Below, piece after piece: positions 1-12,600 of a stretch of DNA of 64,000 bases. This DNA is from Aurelia coerulea (lineage: Eukaryota > Cnidaria > Scyphozoa > Semaeostomeae > Ulmaridae), in the NCBI GenBank assembly GCA_039566865.1, contig CM076958.1:1798001-1862000 (forward strand), given 5' to 3'. Both the position numbers and the translations under genes were made by a program. The notes beneath the pieces were generated by a model. That model had not been told where the DNA came from. It was given only the letters and a program-made list of their open reading frames with translations, and searched no databases. Positions within the stretch are counted from its first letter, which is position 1; every line of letters begins with the position of its first letter.

Positions 1-574
1 ATCGCAGGTAGCTACGAAAACTCTTGGTGATAACAACTGATTTTGTAAGCAACAACAATAGCTAACTAAATAGCACCTTCTGAACTAAGTTCTAGAAGAT
101 TCTAGCAATTTGATTAGTGCGTACGGAGCCACTCTGCGAGAACCTAAATTGCAACCCTTATTGCGTGGTAATCTCATGAGTTCCTATTGACCGATATGAC
201 ATCAACAAAGAAAACAACGCAGGGAAACAAGGGATTTAAGATTATAAATCTACCTGACACACAGAATGGGTGGTAACACGTTAGCGTAGGAGCCAGAGGA
301 CTGGGTACTAAAGTTGGAAAAATTTACAAAAATCAGCCTGTTTCCGGCAATAATCCGCCTTAAGTTGAGCAAGACTTTTGGTTAACGATGCACTCTTTAT
401 CGGACACCCGCAGATTCTATCTTCCCGTACGCTCATGACTAACACGTGGTCACGTATTTCCGGTGAAATACGCGACGAAATCACTGTAAAGAACCTAAAC
501 ATTCACAGTAACGGCAGCTGTTCTTTTACATTACCGAAGAGACGTGTTTAACTAGAAACCTGAATTTTTTTCAG
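1..574. other. Upstream stretch with an old repeat
   Basis: No exon could be joined to 575 from here. The first 220 bases share scattered matches, in the same order and orientation, with 63650-63840 (a CGCAG..TACGA start, TTCTAGCAATTTGAT, then a match around CCATTGACC/CTATTGACC). Both look like decayed copies of one dispersed repeat. Confidence 0.4.
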
Positions 575-632
575 CCTGCGAAAAGACATCGAAGAATCAC
601 ACCAGTTCCTCTCTCCACTCCCGTCAAACTCA
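575..632 (+). CDS. Unknown gene, exon 1 seen (internal)
   Basis: The acceptor is a T-run followed by CAG at 572-574, and the donor is GTAAGT at 633. The 58-nt exon starts in phase 0 and ends in phase 1, matching the exon at 7794. It encodes a basic stretch with two Thr-Pro sites (PVPLSTPVKL). The long following intron makes it slightly less certain than the later exons. Confidence 0.65.
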
Positions 633-3600
633 GTAAGTATTTATTCTTTCAAGATTTTATTCTATACGGTGCTTCTTTATCTTTTATCTACTGGGTGTCC
701 CAAAAATTACTCTTATTTAGAAAATCACCAACATTTTATTATAAGGCCGATCCTCAAATTTCCTTCTTTGGCTAGAGATCAACGACCAAACTATTTTTCC
801 AGGCATAGCTGATCTTCGACTTGTTTTTAAATTGGTGCCGCCTGGTTTTGAAGCATACTGCTAAAAGCACCGATGATTTCCTGAGCAATTTTTTTGTGTA
901 TTAAGCTTCTACTTTGGTCATAAATGTCAGAATGAAATGCAAAGTACTATTGTAGGCTTGAAGGATAATGACAAATTTCAATATAAAGGCAAGATTAACA
1001 ATGTTGCTGAACGAGTATAGCTCAGAGTGAGGTTTTCGATGCGTTATTTCATACCCTTTAAGTAATGAAAGCAAGCATTTATCATCCTTAAATATATTTG
1101 AATCATTGGCAAATTGGTTTGAAAAGTACCGGGTGCGCCAAAATAAACTATGCACGTTTGGCAGGCCACAATAAATCGTACACTGGACCGATTTTGAAGA
1201 TTTATGACTTATTCGTTAGCAGAAAGCCTGAATTAGATACTGGGATATTTGCAATGTTTTTCATTTTCAGGTATTAGAGCTAGAAGCGAGTTTCTTAAAA
1301 TGTTCGTTTTCGAAAAAATTGAAAATGATCAAAAAGCGTCGATCAAATTTTAAAAGATTCAACATGAATTAACAAACACAAAACGTTTTCAGGGGGATTT
1401 GAGGATTTAGTACGAACTCCCGTACAGCAGATTACAATTGGTCGATTTCTAAATCGCAAATTACCACGAACAAGTTCTCTCTTTGTCCATTCATGCCGAT
1501 TCTTTGGAAAACTTGATCGACGTTTTTATCGTTTTCAATGTTTTTCGAAAACTAAAAGTTTAAGAAACTCGCTTCTACCCCTAAAAACTGAAAATGAAAA
1601 TATTTGCAAAAAATCCCAGTATCTAATTCAGCCTTTTTGCTAACGATTAAGTCATAAATCTTCAAAATCGGTCCAGTGTACTATTTATTGTGGCCTGCCA
1701 GACGTGCATAGTTTATTTTGGCGCACCCGGTGGACAATCGAATTTTGGCGCTTTTCAAACGGGAGTACTTTTTTTTGGGGAATAAACAGTATTATATTGG
1801 GCGAGCTAAAGAAGTGACCTCTGAGCCAAACAAATTGGAAAACTTTCTGAATGCAAGATTTTGACTACATTTATATACAGCGTGTTTCAACAAAGATAAA
1901 TTTTATAACACAATAGCATCTCAGTTTCTTTCTATTGACACCTCTTTTCAAAGTGATTAAAGACTGCAGACAAAAGAAATTCTCTCAATCGGTGCGTGGA
2001 AAAAATATTTCAATTTCTGGGACCAAAAGACTCTTGAAAAAACTTCTCCGAGAACCAAATGTGCAAAAAGGTCCACTTTGTGAGAGGTAGATATGTAATA
2101 CATTGACAAGATTTCGAATGCTGATTATAAATTTATAATTGTAGTCACAATTATAAATTGTATTGTGGCATATTTGGCTACTTTTTTAGCTGATTGCTTT
2201 CTGAGTCATAAACAGTGACTCAAAATTTCCTTTGTCTGGAAACAGTCGTGGAAACAGTGGCTTCCTTTGGTTGAACAACGTCAAATTTTCCAGAGTCTTG
2301 TTTGAAAAGCAAAGAGAAAATTGGGAAGTTTACATTGCGTTAGAAATTAATTTCCCCCCTTTCTCGTTTTTCTTTTAGAATCCCTTTTCCTTCTTCTTTG
2401 CATTCCTCTCTCATTTCTTTCTGGTGACCTGAAAAACTTTCTGGGACCATTGGTGATGTGGTCCGCTATTTTTTCCACCCCTGAGCAAACAAATCCGCAA
2501 AAGTTGCCGTGAAGCCAATAGGGCAAACTGTCACTTTGTGCACACGACATGTGGTTTAGAAAGAAGTCAAGAGTTTGTAACTAAATATGAGAAATGAATC
2601 TAACGATCTAAGGTCTGCATGACGGATTTCGTTCATTTGATTCAAAAGCTGCGTGAGCACTCAAATTTTATCAGAAACTTGGCCCAGGGTTTGGTAGTAG
2701 GGCTTTTTAACTTTTCCCGATTATTATAGTAAGTGTTTCGTTGTGACTGTTCACGAGGGCACAGGAAAAAGGTTGATCTTTGTCGAATGGAATTGGAAAG
2801 AGACCAGTCTTTTTATCACAAGGTACGACCAGGAGTACAACATTGCTGCCCAAAACAACCAGTTTCTTTAGGACAGAAAAAATATGAAATTTGATTAGTC
2901 TGATCCGTCCTACCAAAATGCTTTCCACTGCAATTTGACCTGACTACACTTCACATGTTTACCCATGGGTAGTTAGACACTGCTGGTGTGCTTCTATGGA
3001 GGAGCGCAGGATAATATGTATCTGCGGGGGAAATTTTTGTAGTACTGCGGAGGAGATATCATTTTCGTTCTTTCGATATCTCCTCTGCAGTACTACAAAC
3101 AATTTCCCCCGCAGATACATATTATCCTTCGCTCCTCCATAGAAGCACACCAGCAGTGTCTAACTACCCATGGTTTCCCCTTCACTGGCTCTACCTTCCT
3201 GGTAACTTTATATGAAAGAAGCTGAAACTTAAATTTTAGCACAAGTGATCCTACCGGGTTTCCCAAAAAAGTACTCCTGTTTAAAAAATCATCAAAAATT
3301 GATTATCAAACCTTATTGATTATAAAATTTTCTTTTTGAATGGCTTTGTCAAAGACGCAAAAATATTTACAGATGATAAAATGTTTGCTTTTGATTCAGC
3401 AAGGTAGAAAATTTACACTTTGAAAAACCTTATTTTGAGCTATAGTTTTTATGCAAAATACTCAGTCTTGCCTAAGAGTCAAAATTTTCAGATTTTCTAT
3501 CATCATTGAAGTCGCCAATGATAGTGCACATTTATTTTTGTCATTTATGACCTAACTATAAATTTTACACGCACAAAGAAATTGATTTGGCAATCATCAG

Positions 3601-6600
3601 TGCTTTTTACAGTATGATTCAAAACCAGGTAACCCTAAAAGAGTCAAATTTGCTCGTTTTAAAACCACTTACAAGATCAGCTATGTTTTGGAAAAATAAT
3701 TTGGTCTTTGATCTACGTGACCAAAAAAGAAAATTGAAGATCGGCAGTGTAATCAAATTTTGGTGATTTTTCAAACGGGAGTACTTTTTGGGATACCCGG
3801 TACCTTTGTCCAGCAAAGTAAGACATAAAAAGACAACAAAAATCAAATTTCAGCAAAGCAGTTCTACCTTGGTCAGGCAAATTTTCGCAAGAAGATCATA
3901 TCTCAGTATTTCTATCAAGACTACCAATTTTGGGACACATCTGCTTTAACTACATACTGCTTTTAGAAGTCAACTGAAGCTTCAGACAAAAACTATCGGT
4001 TTTCTGGATAAACATATTCGGAATAGTCTTTCAGAGATTTTTTTGGAGTTATTTCCCACAGTAGAATTTTAGAAACCAAGATTACAAGTTTTGGGACACT
4101 TACGAAAACCTGCTTTTGAACAACGAGTTTTGGTAAAAACTACCGGTTTTTTGGACAAGTATCATCGGTGATGATTCAATTCAAACTCGTTTCCTAAATT
4201 TATGAAAAATAGCATGGTGCACAGAAAGACCTGTTTGTTTGGATAAAGGCGATGCAAAAAATGTTAGCGAACTACTAGTTTTCGCACACAGTCAGGATCA
4301 TCGTGACCAGTATGACATGCCCGCCTCCTTTATATGTACGTGAATAATTACAAAATTACAAAATAAGTTAACAACAACGAAGTAAAGCTAGTACACTTTT
4401 TATAATTTTACAAGAGACTGATGGTTGATATAACACAAATTGCATTAACGATACGATTACAACATAGTACAAGACGATACACAACTATACCACAAGAAGT
4501 GTGATCAAGCACATCTCTCCTGCAACCAACAAGCAACAATAAACAAACAAACACCGACTATCAGCAGAAAAACAGAAGCCGTTTTTATTCCAATTGGAAC
4601 CCTTGGCGCCTACTTGCTCGCCCTTGACATGATGAGGGACAAAACTGCTGTAGGATGCAACAACTTGTGTTTGTAAGGCCCTTGTCGAAAATGCTGAAAG
4701 GGCAAAATTTTAAAGGTTCATGATTATAAAAGCAATTTGCAAAAATGGCGATCAACAACGTAACATAATTATGAAAGAATTTGCATTTTTGAGTAAAACT
4801 GCTACATTTCACGTTGAATTTTTAATCGACACCTGGGAGTGTTGTCGCTTAGCTCAAAATCATCATAAATTTTAATGTTCTCTTCTTCACGTTTGAAAGG
4901 CACGTGATTTCTTGATGTCAGATGCGCCTGAAGTAAAGCAAAGTTGTACCCTTAAAAACAAAAATATGTCCTAAGTATAGCACAATACTTTTAATAATTA
5001 CTTTATTGTTTTAATGCTTTTGAATCTTTGCAATACTTTAGAATTAAATATATAAAATATTTTGCCCAATTCCTTTGACTAAATTGCTCGAAGCGAACTT
5101 CGTGTGATTTACCATAATCACAGGGCATTTTTGAAGATTGGAAGGCGCACATTGCTCCCAGTTACCCCGGCTTTGATATATATGCATCTGCACTGCACTT
5201 TCATTGAAAAATATCGCTTTGTGTCTGTCAGAAATACAGATAAGCAGGTAAATAAAGTAAAATATAAGCACTTTGATGCGACTTGAAATAGGCACGAAGT
5301 TTCAAGCATATCCCGTTATCAACCCAAATAGCGGGCTATTATGCTTGGCTTGATAACGCGCTATGCTCGAAACGTCGTGCTTATTTCAATTCGCATCAAA
5401 GTGCTTATATTTTACTTTATTTACTTGTTTATCTTTGTACAATTGCACTACACACAACAAGAAGATTTTTTGGTCGAGAATACAGCCCAACAAAGAAACG
5501 TATTGAGAAGCAACGCGCTCTTCAGCTAGTCTAGCACTCGTTTGACTTTGTAAGAAGCAGGTGTCTCCTCAATCATTGAAGAAATCGCTTTCTGATGAGC
5601 AACCTACTGCTGTGCAATTGTGATAATTCACCGTAATGAGCATCAAAATGCTGCATCTGTTTTGCTTGGCAGTGCTGCAGATGCCTGCATCGAATTCTTG
5701 GAATGGTCACGCTGTTGATCCTCGGAAATTGCTTTTTCAATTTCATAAACTGTTTTAAGGCCAGCCCTTTCGTCGCTTTTCCGAGCAGTTGGTCCTTTGC
5801 CATTTTGCTCTCCCAGTTGTCCAGATGTTGCTTGTATGAGCAAACCCGTTGAATCATTGCAAGACTGGAAAGGACAAGTCCGTCGTTGGTAGCATTGATA
5901 ATAGAAAATACGATGATACTGTTATGCCTGGTTTTCCGTACTTTTGTCCACCATTTTTCGCCTTTTCCTTGCGAAATTATCTATTCAAACAGGCGATTTG
6001 TACGTAGTAACAAGGACAGATTTGGTAAGACAATGGCACGAGTTGGTTTTGATTGACACGGCAATTCAAAGCGATTAGCGATCGCAAACAAAGGAAATTC
6101 TCTCAATCAGAAATTCAAAACAAGCAAAGCCGCAAAAGTTTCTCTGGAACCCAGGTAGCTAGCTCGCTCGTTGTGCATTCCAGAAATCTTTTTCAAGAGC
6201 AAGCATGAGCATGTATCGAAAGAAGGAGGATTAATCCACACATCTGCGACGGGCATTTGATTTATTTGGTTCAAAAGCCGATTGGGAGGCGATTCAATTC
6301 TTTTATTTGTTGTGTGTAATTAAAACATTTACTGCTCAGCTTCTGAACCAAAGAAATAAAATGCCAGAGGTAGATGTGTAGATGTATCCTTCTTCTTTCG
6401 ATATATGCTCATATTTGCTCTTAAAAACAATTTCTGGAATGCACAAAGAGCGCGTTAGCTACTCGGGTTTCATAGAAACTTTCGCGGCATTGCTTGTTTT
6501 GAATTTCAGGCTGAGAGAATTTCCTTCTCCCGAATCTAGGTGGTTTGGTTTCAAAAAAATTTCACAACTATTTGCGCAGTTTGCTCTTAATGTCCGGTCC

Positions 6601-9600
6601 GAGCCACATCTAACTATCACATTGCTTCCCCTTTGTTTAGACATTCCATAGATTAGATTATTTTTCACCGAAAGATGGGCCTTCTTGCTCTGTCAATTTT
6701 CTTAACTTTTCGTCCAACCTGAGAAATTCTTTTCAATATCATATTGCATCCTCTGTTATTCGGATTTTAAGTAGATTTAACTACTTTCCTCATGTTTGTG
6801 TAATAGCCTCATATTTTTCATTCTTTACACAGTCACCTTGCGCAATTTCCTCCTCTTGTTAGGGGGAAATTTAAATATGATTCTCCCAGTTGTCTAGATT
6901 TTACGAAGATTAAGGGTATTTTCCCTCTTATTCTTCCCACTTTTGCACAGCTAATTTGCTCAGAATATTCCTCCATGCCAAGAATGCTTCGTTGTTGACA
7001 GCTTTTACTTCGGTTTTCTTCGTCGAATTCTCGCTACATCTTCACATTCAATTTGCACAATTCGCTCCTTCAATTTTAAAAACTGTTCTAATGTCATTAC
7101 ACCTTTCTCCGTTATGCAAGAAATAACCAGTGAATCAGCTTATTTGCTTGCTTACGAAAGGAACTTCCACGAACTAACTTCCACGAACTGAGCTGTGGTA
7201 TAAAGAAGAAGAAAAACATGCTTTTCATAATTTTCTTTTAGTTTTCTGCTCATCAGAAGTCAAGAGCAAAACGCTTAGCGATTGCAGACAAAGAGATGTC
7301 TATTTTCGGTTGGTGAAGTCATGAAACAAAAACAAAGCAAGCCACAAAAGTTGCTCTGAGACCCATGTAGCGAACTCACTCATTGTGCATACCCAAAATG
7401 TTTTTAAGAGCAAACATGAGCATAATAAATCCAAAGAAGAGAATATATCTAAACTTCTACCTCGGGCATTTTATTTGTTTGGTTCAGAAGCCGATTAGTA
7501 GGCGATTCATTACTTGTGTGTTTTATATTGAAATATTTGCTGCTCCACTTCTGAATCAAACAAATAACTTGCTAGGTATAGCTCTCTTTGGTCGATTTAT
7601 GCTCATGTTTGCTCATAAAAGCCATTTCTGGAATGAACTATGAGTGAGATAGCTACCTTCCTTTCAGAGCAACTTTTGCAGCTTTGTTCGTTTTGTTTGA
7701 CTTGAACATCGTATCACTTTGTATCTGGCTGTCAATCAAAAATGACGGACCCTATTGTTAGCAACATTTAAAATTTTTCAAATTTTGTTTCAGGTCTTGG
7801 ATCAACATCGGATTGTCTGTTCGTCGAAGAAGAAGACGCGGAAGATATTCAACTTTATAACTCTGACGAAGATTTTGTTGATCAGGGATTCTTACCCTCA
7901 CTTTCGGAAGTAAGTTTCATTTATACCTTACTTTATCATGAAATACCCAATAAAGCTTGTAGATAGAGCACAATTTTGAAGTGGTCATCATCAACTCAAC
8001 GAGATATGATATATTTAGTTGTATTTTAGTTTATCTCCTTCATGTGATGGCCTTGGGGTAGTCATGATCTTTTGCTCCCCTTGGTATCGTTTCTGTAGTA
8101 TTGTATGGTAGCTCGTTTGTAATCTTAGGTAATTCGTAAATTGTAAATTTTTAACATTGAATTTATAGAAAAAAAAACTCAACGGGATACCTGATCAATC
8201 ATAAAATGTACACGCGCTTGAAAGTCTGTAGCTCTCAAACAGTTTATCAGAACCTTCCAAACTAGAAATGCTTGTGTGGCTAATACAGCACAGGGTGTCC
8301 CAAAAATGTTGTGCCCCATTTGCCTAAAGATTGCGACAAAACAGCAAGCGATTCTTGCCATACGTTTATATGATATTGCTCTTCAGATGTTCGAATAAAG
8401 TGTGGTACCATCCTCGTAAAAATCCGCTTAAAAATGGTGGAGCTATGACCTTTAGAAGATCAACTTTGCCTGATGACTGAAACCAGCAATCGCCGGCCAT
8501 TTTGTCTTAATATTTTGCAGTGATAAATAGCTTCATGTGAGGTAAGAAATAGTTTCTTTGACGTCAGAAATAGTTGAACTCTCTGATGATTATCGGAATT
8601 TTCACGAGAGCTATATCATTGGAGGCTACTGTTTCATTTCATCCATGAAGCTATTTATTGCTGCAAAATAGTAAGACAAAATGGCTGACCGCTGGTTTCA
8701 GTCATCAGAAAAATCTTGGCTCGTCAAGGTCATAGCTCCATAATATTTCAAAAGATTTTTATAGGGATAGTAGCAAACTTTAAGTGAATATCTGAAGAGC
8801 AAAATGATGCAGATTTTAGCGAGAAGCTTTTGCCGTTTTGTTGCAATCTTCAGGCAAACAGGGCACGGTTTTTGGGACACCTTGTACATCCCCTTAGATC
8901 ACTAAAGCTAAATGGTCAAAAACGATAATATTATTCCTAAAGTACAAGCGATTTTACGAGAATGCTTCATCTCAAAATCATTCATTTAAGAAAATGGATA
9001 CCCTGCTCAGAGCAAAATTTCAAAAAGTGATACCCTGTTCAGCGGCACATACCCGCCCGGTGCCAGAATAGTTAAGTTCCCGCCCCCGGGATTCAGCGGT
9101 GATTTTTTTGCAATAATTAGATTACAATAAATCTTACATTCTACTATACCTTCCTAATACTATTCAACACTACAGGGACGATGCCAAGGGGAGCGAAGGA
9201 CGATGACTACCCCATGGCCAATAGAAAAGACACGTAACGTTAAACTACATACAATTAGGTACACTACGAACGATTAACCTTATGGATACTATATTAGATT
9301 CTGCCTAACATCAGATGCCAGGTCAGGTTTGTGATGAAATTTGAAAAAGTAACGAGCGCAGCTCTTCATTGGTTTGAGGTCGCAAACTATGCCTGGCATC
9401 TAATGTTAAACAGAACTTACAAAGAAACGGATCATTCAAGTTAAGGGATTTGGTGGTTGCTTGGTACTGAAGTTGCAAGGGATCTTAGTCAAACCGACCA
9501 GTTTCGTAAATGAAACATAACGTCAATTCGAGTATACTTCTGTTCAAGTCATTAGAAAGGTTTTGATCACCTTATATTAAAAGTTGCGTCAGAGCATCAT

Positions 9601-12600
9601 TTGGAAGATCAGTGATGATTTGCACATATGGTCGTAGTAATACAGCAATTCTGGTGATTTTACAGACTGTTTCAAATAAAAATCTTCAAAATTTGAAGTG
9701 CCAAAATCTGAAATGATTTATATGAATGGAATATGAAACAACATTGACTTAGATATGCATGACATTGGATATCCTGTATTTCTGCTCTACTGCTGACCAC
9801 TACTACGTTTTGAAACAGCAGAAGTCAGAAACTTTCCTGCAACCCTCCTAATTGTTTGTTTTTTTTGCAGAGTCCTCGGGAAAGCCCAAAGTTGTTGAGC
9901 AAGCTGCAGGAAATTAAAACTGATGCAGGTGATCAAAATTGTTTTCACAATCTTAAATTATGCAAATATATATCTTTTAGATGATTATAAAAGAGTGATT
10001 AAAGGCATACATGAATAGGTCATGTGATAACATTTCATCGTGTCTTCCAGCTGTTCTTTGCTTACCTTCGTAATGGGCCTAGTTACGTAACTAATGCTAC
10101 CGGGCATAGTGCAAAAATATGTTGAGGATTTAGCCCCACTACACAAGGTCCCTCAACTAGTATAGCGCTCAGAAAAATCCCAAAAGAATGCACATTCTGA
10201 AAATGAGAGAGTTCGAATGTTGTGTTCGGCCGACAATGGCTAAAATCGTATAATAATGTCTGATTCTGCCCTTTTACACCCCGAGTTGGTAAATTGCGGA
10301 CTCTTACCCCCTCACTATTTTTTGTCTAGCTCAGCATAGAGCTCAAATTTTTCAAATCTCTAAAAAGGTGGGTGTAAAATTCCATGACATTTTTCTTTGA
10401 ATTGAATATGGCTTGAAAGGAGCTTATGGTACTTTGCTGTATAGCCTGAGATCAGGCTTTTCCTTTTTTCCTTTTATTTTTTCTATCTTTAATTTTTTAA
10501 CTAAGTGAGCCTGATCTCAGGCTATTTGCTGTAAATCTGCCGTGGACATTGTTTGATATCTTGATTTTTCTCAAATGGCAGCAATTTAATTAGTTTTGAA
10601 AAAATTCATTGAAATTTTGAAAAACTTTAAATCATCGTAAATCCTAAATCAATAGACGAAAAATGTTATAACCTTTCAGAAAACCATAGTTTATCAAGGT
10701 CTACAATATGGTGGCAAGCAGAAATCTGTAGCTTTTCTGGTTTAGGATTTGGAAATTTTATGACGTCATAGCCTCAAATTTAATGAATACATCCATTTTG
10801 AAGCTAATCAAGATATCAATAAATTTCCAGGGCAGATTTACAACAACAAAACCCTAAGTTCCTTCCAAGCCATTTAATTCAATGAAAATTGTGACAGAAT
10901 TTTACACCGACCTTTTTAAAGATTGGAGCTCTATGTTGCCTGGTCCCGTCATTGTATGGGGCCTGGTTGTTTCTTTCTCTTTTGAGTCTTACTCAGCTTT
11001 GCTTCTGTTTACCATACCAAAAGGACTTGCATTTGCACACAGTATGTAAATTCTGAGTTTCGTGTGATTCAACCGTTTGCGCTTTGAAGTGGAGGATGCA
11101 TCTCGATTGTTGGGACAGGCCATTTTACGTGTGTTCCTTTTTGGATTGACAATCTATACTGAATTGGTACAAAGTTTGGTTCATCCAGATGCCATGCCAC
11201 GTGACTTGATCATTTCGCGTTCTAGGGTGAGTGTTGGAGTAAATGGCTCAATTTGAGGAACGTGCAGCCCTAACCCTAGAAATGAAAGCTTAAAAGCTTA
11301 AAGGCTTTCGATGATAGATAGGCGATTGTCAAAAAGGTTGACAAAGTCATAGCTCCAGTTTGGGGTACCAGACTGACTCTTTCTTTTTTTTTATATATTC
11401 AATTGAAAATTTACAATACATGTTACAGACTACTTTACCTACAAACTACTTTACAATACTACAAGGACGATGCCACGAGGAGCACTCTATCTATGTCTAC
11501 CCCATGGCATTGTTTAAAAAAATGCTAAACTGCATACAATTTGACATAGATGCTACAAACAATAAAAAAATAAAAACGATGACTGTGGCCTGTCTAACAT
11601 TAGATGTCTGGTCGGGGCTGTAATTTGCCCAAAAAATGTAAATTTTTATTTTGGACCTGACATCTAAAATGAGACAGAAATTACAAACAAAAAGAAAATT
11701 TACTTAAGGCAATTGGTGGGCACTTGGTGGTTGCATGACATGTGACTGAAACTTGATATGATCTTCGTCAAACCGACCAGTATTGTAGACTGACTCTGGG
11801 GGCACTCTTACTTGAATAGACATTTTAGCTGTTCTGAAAAGAATCAGAATCGAACGATGTTTTGCTTTTGTAGAATTTTCGAATGTGCGCAATAGTGATA
11901 GAAGCTCTAACGCCACTCTTTCGAAGGTCGGATTTAAAATTGTATAGAAATAATGCTCGATCCAGGCTCTTTTGCAGAATAGGTCGGTTGTGAATTCAAA
12001 AATTGTAATGATTTAAATTCTTTGATATTATTTTTTCAATCTGGCATATTTCTTTTAGCTATCTTTCCTATATCTATTTTGATTACGTAGCTGGGCGGGA
12101 TGCCTCTGATAAGCAAGATCGCTGTTGAGATTCCACCTTAATGAGGCGGACCTTAACCGACATTTTTCCCACATTATCAAACTTCCACGTCTGGGCAGAA
12201 TGAAATTCGTTATATTAGGAACAGTTCTTTCCAAGAGCAATATGAAATGCGCAGTTCCGTTGAAAATATATCTGCGAAGGAGAAGATATCTCTGAGAGAG
12301 AGAATCCATTGTAAAACGCTTATTGTAGTAAATGCTGTCAGAGAAACAGTGTGCAGGGGCAAACTTTAGGCAATTAAAAGCGGAAAAAGATGAGTTTTAC
12401 AGAGCTTTAAAGACAAAACAATAAATGCCATGGAAAGTATGAACGATTTCTCGTTGGATACGAGCACCGATACATGTGAGCGAATTAGGCCTAAGAATCT
12501 ACAAACCTGCTCTCCGATCGGGCCTAAATCAATATTGTTCATATCTGTTTCATATTTCCCTTGTTCTTTGACGAAAACGAAGGTTATTTAGGAGCGTCCT

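Larger units (their letters stand above)
633..7793 (+). other. Intron of unknown gene: MITEs and hairpins
   Basis: Besides the elements listed separately, 5860-6005 resembles the left half of the TTAA-flanked MITE at 32528-32990. The stretches 6006-6530 and about 7258-7745 are partial copies of the AACAAGGACAG-ended MITE family, best seen at 46160-46758. I see nothing definite in 1786-2963, 3801-5238 and 6600-7240. Confidence 0.5.

Noticed and set aside
9110..11790. Two same-orientation repeats 2.3 kb apart taken as LTRs of one retrotransposon
   Set aside because: They are much diverged, no LTR-type TG..CA ends or primer-binding site is visible, and a host exon with correct phase lies between them.
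12055..12309. 84-codon minus-strand frame
   Set aside because: No similarity recognised and no splice context; likely chance.
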